The notes under the pieces: model-generated
The model's database searches: none
What the model was told of the DNA's origin: nothing
Seen by the model: only the letters and a program-made list of their open reading frames with translations
DNA from: Streptomyces sp. NBC_01341
Lineage (GTDB): Bacteria; Actinomycetota; Actinomycetes; Streptomycetales; Streptomycetaceae
Assembly: GCF_035946055.1 (NCBI RefSeq)
Contig: NZ_CP108364.1
Coordinates: forward strand, 6,386,001-6,450,000
Direction: 5' to 3'
Length of the DNA stretch: 64,000 nt
Shown: piece after piece, positions 33,555 to 40,727 of the stretch
How the letters are laid out: the number at the start of each line of letters is the position of its first letter
Numbering within the stretch: position 1 is the stretch's first letter
Made by a program: the position numbers and the translations under genes

Positions 33555-34094
33555 TCAGCCGGAGGTACCGGGGCGGCCGAGTGCCCGGTAGTAGAAGGTG
33601 GTGGCCCTGAGCGTCCCGTAGGGGTCCGCCGCGTAGTCCGGGACCGATCCGCACGGGGTCCAGCCCTCGGACCGGTACAGGCGCTCGGCGTCGCTTCCCG
33701 TCTCGGTGTCCAGGACCAGCAGGGTCAGTCCCGCCGCGGCGGCCCACTCCTCGACGGCGGTGAGCAGCGCGCGGCCGATGCCCCGGCCGCGCGCCGACGG
33801 CCCGACCACGAGCTTGGTGACCTCCGCACGGTGGCGGGCATTGGGCAGGGTCGTCCTGACCAGGCTGATCGTGCCGACCAGGCGTGCGTCGCCGTCCCGT
33901 GCGATCCATACCTGCTGGCTGCCCGAGTCCACCGCCTCGGCTCGCTCCCGCCACCAGGCGGCCGCGGCCGTCCGGTCCAGCGGTGAGAGGAATCCCACGG
34001 AGGCGCCGCCCTCCACGGCCTCGATCAGCAGGGTGGCGAGCTCATCGGCGTACGTGACCAGCTCGGGGCCGGACACGGGGACGATCTCGGTCAT
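33555..34094 (-). CDS. GNAT-family N-acetyltransferase
   Basis: A 179-residue acetyltransferase. The acetyl-CoA site is VVGPSARGRGIGRALL (Q/RxxGxG/A), preceded by VGTISLVRTTLPN and followed by LLVLDTETGSDAERLYRSEGW. The pattern, with a long beta-bulge and a C-terminal strand, resembles aminoglycoside or small-molecule N-acetyltransferases, but the substrate is not known. It starts at the ATG 34094 and ends 47 bases before the peroxidase gene, with the same orientation. Confidence 0.9.
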   Translation of the reverse strand: MTEIVPVSGPELVTYADELATLLIEAVEGGASVGFLSPLDRTAAAAWWRERAEAVDSGSQQVWIARDGDARLVGTISLVRTTLPNARHRAEVTKLVVGPSARGRGIGRALLTAVEEWAAAAGLTLLVLDTETGSDAERLYRSEGWTPCGSVPDYAADPYGTLRATTFYYRALGRPGTSG

Positions 34095-34113
34095 GAAGCG
34101 GGTCCTTTCACGT

Positions 34114-34689
34114 TCACGGCAGGACGATCATCAGGGCGTAGCGGACCGGATCCGGTCCGGGGCAGTGGAAGTGGGAGGGGCCGCGCAGCCGGAAGCGCAG
34201 GCAGTCGCCCCGGCGCACGGTGTGCACGGTGCCTTCGACGGTGATCTCGACCGTGCCGTCTAGCACCCAGATGTGCTGCTCCACCCCTGGCACAGGAGCG
34301 TTCTCGTAGGCGACGGCGGCGCCCGCGTCGAGCGTGCCCTGGACGACCTCGCCGCGCAGCGCGGGGTGGGGCGGCGAGACGGACCGGCGCACGAACCCGG
34401 AGCGCTCGTCGCGCCAGACGGGCTGGTCGGCCTCCCGGACGAGCGGCGGCGGTTCCTCCTCCACCTCCATCAGGAGGCGTGACATCGTCCGCCCGTACAC
34501 GGTGCACATCCGTCCGAGTACGGACGTGGTCGGGCTCAGCTCGCCGCGCTCCAGCCGCGACAGCGTGGAGCGGCTCACTCCGGCCCGGCCGGACAGCTCG
34601 TCGAGGGACCAGCCGCGCTCGGTGCGCAGCGAGGACAGCCGCGCCGCGAGCCGGGCGTCGACGGAATCCCGGGGCTCCGCTTCTCTCAT
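34114..34689 (-). CDS. XRE-cupin transcriptional regulator
   Basis: A 191-residue two-domain regulator. The N-terminal helix-turn-helix spans about residues 10-65: AARLSSLRTERGWSLDELSGRAGVSRSTLSRLERGELSPTTSVLGRM. The cupin domain (about 110-190) has EQHIWVLDGTVEITVEGTVHTVRRGDCLRFRLRGPSHFHCPG. Such regulators bind small amines, aldehydes or metabolites in the cupin. The ATG at 34689 is chosen since MREAEPRD begins right before the conserved part; ATGs at 34701 and 34719 are alternatives. It ends 19 bases before the GNAT gene, so the two may be one unit: regulator plus target enzyme. Confidence 0.9.
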   Translation of the reverse strand: MREAEPRDSVDARLAARLSSLRTERGWSLDELSGRAGVSRSTLSRLERGELSPTTSVLGRMCTVYGRTMSRLLMEVEEEPPPLVREADQPVWRDERSGFVRRSVSPPHPALRGEVVQGTLDAGAAVAYENAPVPGVEQHIWVLDGTVEITVEGTVHTVRRGDCLRFRLRGPSHFHCPGPDPVRYALMIVLP

Positions 34690-34702
34690 ATCCAGGAGCA
34701 TA

Positions 34703-34716
34703 TCTCTGTATAGAGA
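34703..34716. promoter_or_regulatory. Operator-like repeat at the XRE-cupin start
   Basis: TCTCT-GTAT-AGAGA is a perfect 5-bp inverted repeat in an AT-rich patch overlapping the alternative start codons of the XRE-cupin gene. An autoregulatory site is likely, because XRE-cupin proteins commonly repress themselves. Confidence 0.55.
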
Positions 34717-34835
34717 CATGAGTACAGGCGCCCATGTGCCGATCGGGTGATGGCGTGTCAGTCTGAGTAAGAGGAACATAAGCCACAAATCGGCACATCC
34801 GTGCCGACGTCGGCTGTGGAACCGAGGAGGCCGAG

Positions 34836-35267
34836 ATGGCTGGAAGCATGAGCGGAACGCGAGCGGGGCACGACTCCGGCGGTGGGCGCGGGGTCGCCGC
34901 GACAGGCTGGACCGTGTTCGCCGCGGTGATGATGATCTTCGGCGGAGCGATGGCGATCCTGGAAGGGATCGCCGCGATCGCCAAGGACGACGTGTTCGTC
35001 TCGACCCGCAACTACGCGTTCCAGTTCAGCCTGACCGGCTGGGGCTGGGTGCACCTCATCCTGGGCATCGTCGTCGTGCTCGCCGGCTTCGCGCTGTTCA
35101 CCGGAGCCTTCTGGGCCCGGGCCGTCGGCGTCCTGATCGCGGGCCTCCTGGTGGTCGCAAACTTCCTGTGGCTCCCGTACTACCCGTTCTGGTCGATCGT
35201 CCTCATCGCGATCAACATCTTCGTCATCTGGGCGCTGTGCTCGCCTTCGAGGGACGCTCGAGCCTGA
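34836..35267 (+). CDS. DUF7144-family four-helix membrane protein
   Basis: A 143-residue integral membrane protein with four helices (WTVFAAVMMIFGGAMAILEGIAAI; WGWVHLILGIVVVLAGFALF; VGVLIAGLLVVANFLWL; SIVLIAINIFVIWAL). A Gly-rich basic N-terminus precedes them. This is the DUF7144 type common in Streptomyces; function unknown. The ATG has GGAGG six bases away. Its last 44 bases overlap the end of the convergent ClC gene. Confidence 0.88.
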   Translation: MAGSMSGTRAGHDSGGGRGVAATGWTVFAAVMMIFGGAMAILEGIAAIAKDDVFVSTRNYAFQFSLTGWGWVHLILGIVVVLAGFALFTGAFWARAVGVLIAGLLVVANFLWLPYYPFWSIVLIAINIFVIWALCSPSRDARA

Positions 35268-36561
35268 GCACCAGGACGTAGGAGACCACCACGGAGACGA
35301 TCACGAGCGGCATGACGGTGATGCCCTCGCGTCCCAGCAGGAGCGTGGCCAGCAGGACCGATGTCATCGGCAGCCGGAGCATCGCCACGCACATGGCGCC
35401 GATACCCATCGCGAAGCCGGACGTGGCGTTCAGGCCGGGCAGGTGCGAGAGCGCCAGCCCGCCTGCCGCCCCGAGGAACATCGACGGGAAGATGGGGCCG
35501 CCCCTGAAGGCGCTCAGCGACGCGGAGTAGGCGAGCGACTTGCAGACGATCAGCACGAGAAGCGTCGTGACCGTGTAGGTGGCGTCCTCGGCGAGCAGGC
35601 TGCCGAGGTCGTCCTGGCCCGAGAAGAGCACCTCGGAGGCGTCCCTGCCCGTGCTCTCCGCGTAGAGGAGGGCCAGCACACCTACGGTCAGGCCCATCAC
35701 CACGGTCGCGACGACCCGCCGCTGCGAGACCCGGTCGCGCAGGGACAGGGACAGCCGCTTGATCCCGGTGCCGACGAGTGCCGCCGCCGCTCCGAGGACG
35801 AGTGCCCAGCCGAACTCGGCGAAGGTGGGCTGAGGGGTGTGCGGCACGTGAGGCAGGGTCAGCGAGTACGTCCCCAGGCCGGTCCACGAGCCCAGGCCGA
35901 TGAAGATGAGTGAACCGATACCCGAGGCCAGCAGCCCGGGCACGAGCACGAGCCCCAGCATCATCCCGGCGAGTCCTGACGCCTCCATCAGCAGGAACGC
36001 GCCGAGAAGCGGCGATCCCAGCAGTGCGCTGACGGCGGCGAAACTGCCGGCCGCCGCCACCATCGCGCCCGCGCTCGGCTCGATGCCCGGCTTCAGCAGG
36101 CGCGCCGCGTACACGGCGAGTCCGCCGCCGAGGGCGATGAGGGGGGCTTCGGGGCCGAGGACCACGCCGAGCCCCAGGGATGCCAGTGCGGCGAGCGCGA
36201 TCCCCGGAAGCTGTGCGGCGGTCGGCGCCCCCGAATTGACGAACCCCTCGGCCGGCTCGTGTCCGCCCGTACCGGGCAGGTAACGGACGGCCAGCCCGGT
36301 CAGCAGGCCCGATACGGCGAGCAGAGGCACCGGCCACCACGACGGTGTGCCGTCGAAGCCCAGCCCCCGGGGGAGGTCCTCGTAGGTCAGGGACTGGAGT
36401 TCGTGGACGAGCGCGAGGAACCCGAACGCCGCCGCGGAGATGGGGATTCCGAGGAGTGCCACCATGATCAGCAGCACCGCGTATCCCCGGGTGCGGACCA
36501 CCACGAGCGGATCCGGGGCCTCCGTGCCGGGTGCTCCGACCGGTTCGGCCGACATGGTCAT
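35224..36561 (-). CDS. ClC-type chloride channel/antiporter
   Basis: A 445-residue membrane protein with about 11-12 helices. Selectivity-filter-like motifs are LGPEAPLIALGGG (instead of GREGP), GSFAAVSALLGSPLLGAFLLMEASG and FRGGPIFPSMFLGAAGG. The Glu in GPEAP corresponds to the gating glutamate of antiporters. It belongs to a bacterial ClC subgroup without CBS domains. The ATG 36561 follows GAGGAG closely; the ATG at 36555 is an alternative. It probably exchanges chloride and protons under acid stress. Confidence 0.92.
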   Translation of the reverse strand: MTMSAEPVGAPGTEAPDPLVVVRTRGYAVLLIMVALLGIPISAAAFGFLALVHELQSLTYEDLPRGLGFDGTPSWWPVPLLAVSGLLTGLAVRYLPGTGGHEPAEGFVNSGAPTAAQLPGIALAALASLGLGVVLGPEAPLIALGGGLAVYAARLLKPGIEPSAGAMVAAAGSFAAVSALLGSPLLGAFLLMEASGLAGMMLGLVLVPGLLASGIGSLIFIGLGSWTGLGTYSLTLPHVPHTPQPTFAEFGWALVLGAAAALVGTGIKRLSLSLRDRVSQRRVVATVVMGLTVGVLALLYAESTGRDASEVLFSGQDDLGSLLAEDATYTVTTLLVLIVCKSLAYSASLSAFRGGPIFPSMFLGAAGGLALSHLPGLNATSGFAMGIGAMCVAMLRLPMTSVLLATLLLGREGITVMPLVIVSVVVSYVLVLRLERPSKASTAPR

Positions 36562-36684
36562 GGTCTCCTCGGTGTCGGGTCCCGGCCGGGGCATGCCGCC
36601 CGGCGGGGGTCCACACGGTGATACCACGATGTCCGCTTATGTCTGCGATGTACCCGCTGTCGGATGGCAGCGAATGCAGGTCCG

Positions 36685-38115
36685 CTACGTTTTGCCCTCG
36701 TGGGCCGCCGGAAGTCTGCCGGCGGACACCGCGTCGACCAGTGCCTGATGGTCCCTCTCGTTCTGGTCGGCGTACAGCTCGGCGAACGTCACCAGGGCCC
36801 GGTCGAACACGTCGCCGCGGCCGAGATAGGCCGCGATGGCGATGCGGTCGCCGGACCTCGCGTGCGCACGGGCCAGCGTCGAGCCGCACAGCTCTCCGAA
36901 GGCGGTCATACCGCGCGGCACCATCAGCTCGGGCTCGACGATGCCCTTCCAGTCGCGCAGCTGGCGCAGGTAGAAGTCCCTGCGCTTCCCGTCGAACCCC
37001 TGCACCCGCTCCCACCCGAGGAAGATGTCACCCGCGGCCTGCATCAGGCGCTGGCCGGCCACCACCCGTTCGCCCTGGTTCCGGTAGACGCTCGCCCCCG
37101 CGTGCGGCGCGAGCACGGAGGTGTCCGCCTCCTTGGCCTGGAGGAAGAGCGGGTCCCCGCCGTCCTTGCCCAGCAGCAGGATGATCCAGCAGCGCGTCCC
37201 GACGCTGCCCACTCCCACGACCTTGCGGGCCAGGTCCACGGGCTCGAAGTCGCCGAGCAGGGCGCGCCGGTCCGAGGGCAGGCTGCGGCCGTAGCGCCGC
37301 AGAAGCCTGCGGAACTGCCCTTCCGTCGCGCGGCGTTCCGCGTCGGGCAGCAGATCGGCGACAGGCACGACCAGGGGCGGATCCGCGGCGATCCTGAGCC
37401 TCCCGCCGCTCACCTCGGTGAGCTTGCCGAACGCTTGCAGACTGTCCCGGGTACGGGCCTTCGCCGTCGCCCTCGCCACCCGCTTGCGGCCCCTCGCGGC
37501 GAGCTTGTCCGAGGCCACCGCCCGCAGACGGTCCACGTCGGTCTTCGTGTACCAGACCTCGAGGTTCCGCATCTCCGCGAACGCGGTCATCGACTCCCTG
37601 TACGAGCGCACGGTGGCCTGCACGATGCGGGCCCGCTCCTTGTCCGAGAAGCCGTTGGCACGCCCCGCGATGACGAGACTGGCCACCAGCCGCTTCACAT
37701 CCCACTCCCAGGGTCCCGGGAGGGTCTCGTCGAAGTCGTTGATGTCGAAGAGCAGATTGCGTTCGGGGGAGGCGAGCAGCCTGAAGTTCAGCAGGTGGGC
37801 GTCACCGCAGAGCTGGGCCCTGATACCGGAGACCGGCGTCCCGGCCAGGTCGGAGGCCATGATCGCGGCAGCCCCCCGGTAGAAGCGGAACGGCGACTCC
37901 GTCATCCGTCCGTACCGGATCGGAACGAGCTCGCGCACCCTGGCCGCCGACTGGGCCTCCAGGAGGGCCAGCGGATCCGGCCGTCCCGCCGGTGGCTCGT
38001 ACGTGCCGTGGCCCGACCGGGGGGCCCGCTTACGGGCGGCCCGGCCGAGAGCGGCCCGTTCCTGCGGTGTCGCACCCGGAGCGGCACGGAGCGGTGAGGT
38101 GGGTTCCTGGGGCAT
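36685..38115 (-). CDS. DUF2252 protein
   Basis: A 476-residue soluble protein. Family blocks are RYGRMTESPFRFYRGAAAIMASDLAGTP, CGDAHLLNFRLLASPERNLLFDINDFDETLPGPWEWDVKRLVASL, and DWKGIVEPELMVPRGMTAFGELCGSTLARAHARSGD. The layout (kinase-like small lobe, GDAHxxNF and DxxDFDE) is that of an aminoglycoside-phosphotransferase/protein-kinase-like fold; GDAHxxNF may be the catalytic loop. The biological substrate is not known. The ATG at 38115 follows AGGAGGG. It ends 123 bases before the ClC gene region. Confidence 0.92.
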   Translation of the reverse strand: MPQEPTSPLRAAPGATPQERAALGRAARKRAPRSGHGTYEPPAGRPDPLALLEAQSAARVRELVPIRYGRMTESPFRFYRGAAAIMASDLAGTPVSGIRAQLCGDAHLLNFRLLASPERNLLFDINDFDETLPGPWEWDVKRLVASLVIAGRANGFSDKERARIVQATVRSYRESMTAFAEMRNLEVWYTKTDVDRLRAVASDKLAARGRKRVARATAKARTRDSLQAFGKLTEVSGGRLRIAADPPLVVPVADLLPDAERRATEGQFRRLLRRYGRSLPSDRRALLGDFEPVDLARKVVGVGSVGTRCWIILLLGKDGGDPLFLQAKEADTSVLAPHAGASVYRNQGERVVAGQRLMQAAGDIFLGWERVQGFDGKRRDFYLRQLRDWKGIVEPELMVPRGMTAFGELCGSTLARAHARSGDRIAIAAYLGRGDVFDRALVTFAELYADQNERDHQALVDAVSAGRLPAAHEGKT

Positions 38116-38247
38116 GACGGCCCTCCTGGCGGCTGGTGAGGCCGTGGGGGCGGCCCGCACCCCTCCATCATCCCGGCTCGGCTCGTTTCCGGCCGCTCGG
38201 CGCGGTCCGGTACCCGCTCGGCCCCGCCAGGGATCGCGGGACAGTCC

Positions 38248-39204
38248 TCAGGTGCGGGGACCGCCGCGGATCCCGCCAGGGCCCGCGCGCCGCCAGATCG
38301 CCCGCTGGCACCTGAGCGCACCCGCGCCCACCACGATGAGGACCGAGATGTTGACCAGCAGCTGCACCAGGGAACCCCACGCCTCGGACCAGCTCGCGAA
38401 GGCCGTCGATACGCTGATGGCCGCTGCCGCCGGGATGGTCGTGACGGAGATGAACACCCCGAGCAGGGCGCTCGTGCGGGCCTCGGTGAGCGAGACGATG
38501 CCGACGACGCCGGCGAGCGCCGCGACTGCGAACGAGAAGAAGTTGGGGGTGTTGATCAGGTCCGAGACGGGACGCAGCCCCCGGTCGAACGCCTCGGACT
38601 GAAGACCGAAGGCGCGGATGAGCAGACTGAAGAGCAAGGTGATCGCGATCGTCAGCAGAAGACCCGAACCGAGCGCGGACAAACCCTTTCGGACCATGGG
38701 CCGGTCCTTGCGGTCCATACCCAGCGCCACCGCGACGATGGCCCCGTACTCGGGTCCGACGACCATCGCGCCGACGATCAGGATCTGGGAGTTGGTCACG
38801 ATACCGACCGAGCCGATCAGACCCGCGACGACCAGGTAGAAATAGAAGCTCGGAGGGTATCTCCCGCCGGACCGGATACGTGCCTCCACCTGCTCCCAGA
38901 CCGGTGCCCCGACGCGTACCCCGAGTCTGCGCGCCGCATCGTCCGTGGCCCTCCCCGGGAAGGCCATGTCCACGGACTCGACGACGACGGAGCCGCGCCG
39001 GTCGACCTGGAGTTCCCGCAGGCCGCGCAGGACCTCGTCCGCAGCCCCCGTGAGCACGTCGCAGGCGACGGAGTCGCCGTCGGGCCCGCGCGCCGCACCC
39101 CGCAGGACGACCAGGTTCAGGACGTACGGATCACCGGTGAGAAGCTCCTCCACCCGCTCGGTGAGATCCGGCGGGCTGACGGCTCGGAGGTGGATCATGT
39201 CCAC
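38248..39204 (-). CDS. DUF389 (TIGR00341-type) membrane protein
   Basis: A 318-residue protein. Residues 1-85 form an ACT/ferredoxin-like soluble domain (IHLRAVSPPDLTERVEELLTGDPYVLNLVVLRGAARGPDGD). The rest has about seven helices including the DUF389 signature VTNSQILIVGAMVVGPEYGAIVAVALGMDRKD and NTPNFFSFAVAALAGVVGIVSLTEARTSALLGVFISVTTIPA. The GTG at 39204 has GGGAGG seven bases away; ATG 39198 is too far from it. Such proteins are proposed transporters; the substrate is unknown. Confidence 0.9.
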   Translation of the reverse strand: MDMIHLRAVSPPDLTERVEELLTGDPYVLNLVVLRGAARGPDGDSVACDVLTGAADEVLRGLRELQVDRRGSVVVESVDMAFPGRATDDAARRLGVRVGAPVWEQVEARIRSGGRYPPSFYFYLVVAGLIGSVGIVTNSQILIVGAMVVGPEYGAIVAVALGMDRKDRPMVRKGLSALGSGLLLTIAITLLFSLLIRAFGLQSEAFDRGLRPVSDLINTPNFFSFAVAALAGVVGIVSLTEARTSALLGVFISVTTIPAAAAISVSTAFASWSEAWGSLVQLLVNISVLIVVGAGALRCQRAIWRRAGPGGIRGGPRT

Positions 39205-39510
39205 GCGACACCTCCCTGAGGCCGGGGGAGCCGCCCGGGACGCCCTGTCGGACGGGGGCGTCCGCGGGGTTCTGTCAGAGATTGGGCCGTCATGGACCGA
39301 TACCCTCCCACAGCCGTACACGGTCCGGTGGGCGCCCTGCGGACGGGGGTGCCGGTGTCGGCCGCGGGTCGTCTGCCGGTTCACCGCGCCGCTCCGAAGC
39401 CGATCACCCCGCTGTCCCGCGTCACGGAGGCCCGGCCGCTCGCGGAGGAACCCGGGCCGAAGCGCCACCGCTTCTCGCGGTGCGCCGCACCGGCTTGAGA
39501 GGATCATCCC

Positions 39511-39738
39511 GTGGAGTCCCCCGAGCCCTTTCCCGAGTTCCCCGAGCCACAGGCCGGGCCCGCGCCGGCCTCAGGCCGCCGCGTCGTGCGCTGCGCCCTG
39601 TGCGGACGTCCCCTCACCGGAGCGGAGTCCCGCCGTACCGGGCTGGGACCCGCGTGCGACGCCAAACTGCACCCGACGGGCCCGGACATCCGGACCCGCC
39701 GGCACGAGGTGGACCAGGACCCGCTGCCCGGCACCTGA
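39511..39738 (+). CDS. DUF6011 zinc-finger-like protein
   Basis: A 75-residue protein. The centre VRCALCGRPLTGAESRRTGLGPACDAKL contains three cysteines (CALC and one in GPAC) with the RPLT and GxGPxC pattern of DUF6011, probably a small metal-binding knuckle. The flanks are Pro-rich and acidic. The GTG start has a GAGAGGA site. Role unknown; such domains are often attached to nucleic-acid-binding proteins. Confidence 0.8.
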   Translation: MESPEPFPEFPEPQAGPAPASGRRVVRCALCGRPLTGAESRRTGLGPACDAKLHPTGPDIRTRRHEVDQDPLPGT

Positions 39739-39817
39739 CCCGCCGCCCGCCGGCCGTCCCGCAATGCCACCTGGCGGCGCGCGACGACAGCTACGGCACC
39801 TCGCCGCGTTGTCGCCC

Positions 39818-40693
39818 CTACGCGGTGCCGAGGCGGCGGAAGAGCCCCTCCTGCACCACGGACACCAGCAACTGACCCTGGCGGTCGTAGATCCGGCCCC
39901 TGGCCAGCCCCCGGCCACCGGTGGCGATCGGCGACTCCTGGTCGTACAGGAACCACTCGTCGGCCCGGAACGGCCGGTGGAACCACATGGCGTGGTCCAG
40001 CGACGCCATGTCGAAGCCGCGCGGTCCCCACAACGGCTCCACCGGGATCCGTACCGCGTCCAGCAGCGTCATGTCGCTCGCGTACGTCAGCGCGCAGGTG
40101 TGCACGAGCGGATCGTCGCCCAGCGGGCCGACCGCGCGCATCCACACCGCGCTGCGCGGGTCCGCGCCCTTGATCTCCTCCTGCGTCCAGCGCAGCCGGT
40201 CAACGTAGCGGATGTCGAAGGGCTGGCGCCGCGCCATCCGTTCCAGGGCCTCCGGCAGCCCGCCCAGGTGCTCGCGCACCTCGTCCGCGACCGTCGGCAG
40301 CTCCTCGGGGTCCGGCACGGTGCGGGCGGGCGGCAGCTGGTGCTCGAAGCCCGCCTCCTCCGGACGGTGGAAGGACGCGGTCAGGTTGAAGATCGTCCGC
40401 CCCTCCTGCACGGCCGTGACCCGGCGCGTGGTGAAGGACCGGCCGTCCCGCACCCTCTCCACGTCGTACACGATCGGCACGCCGGGACGGCCCGGACGCA
40501 GGAAGTACGCGTGCAGGGAGTGCACCGGACGGTCCCCGTCCGTGGTCCGGCCGGCCGCGACCAGGGCCTGGCCGGCGACCTGACCGCCGAAGACCCGTTG
40601 CAGGGACTCCTCCGGGCTGCGGCCGCGGAAGATGTTGACCTCGATCCGCTCCAGGTCGAGCAGTTCGACCAGGCTGTCGGCGGGGTTCGTCAT
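39818..40693 (-). CDS. tesB: Acyl-CoA thioesterase II
   Basis: A 291-residue double hot-dog thioesterase. It starts ADSLVELLDLERIEVNIFRGRSPEESLQRVFGGQVAGQALVAAGRT. The catalytic Asp is in YASDMTLLDAV, with the Gln and Thr of the TesB site in LDHAMWFHRPFRADEWFLYDQESP. It hydrolyses medium- and long-chain acyl-CoA to free fatty acid and CoA. The ATG 40693 has a GGAGAA site. It lies 34 bases after the helicase gene in the same direction, so the two are probably co-transcribed. Confidence 0.95.
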   Translation of the reverse strand: MTNPADSLVELLDLERIEVNIFRGRSPEESLQRVFGGQVAGQALVAAGRTTDGDRPVHSLHAYFLRPGRPGVPIVYDVERVRDGRSFTTRRVTAVQEGRTIFNLTASFHRPEEAGFEHQLPPARTVPDPEELPTVADEVREHLGGLPEALERMARRQPFDIRYVDRLRWTQEEIKGADPRSAVWMRAVGPLGDDPLVHTCALTYASDMTLLDAVRIPVEPLWGPRGFDMASLDHAMWFHRPFRADEWFLYDQESPIATGGRGLARGRIYDRQGQLLVSVVQEGLFRRLGTA

Positions 40694-40727
40694 GCGGTTC
40701 TTCTCCACTCTCCTGGCCGGTGCGCCG

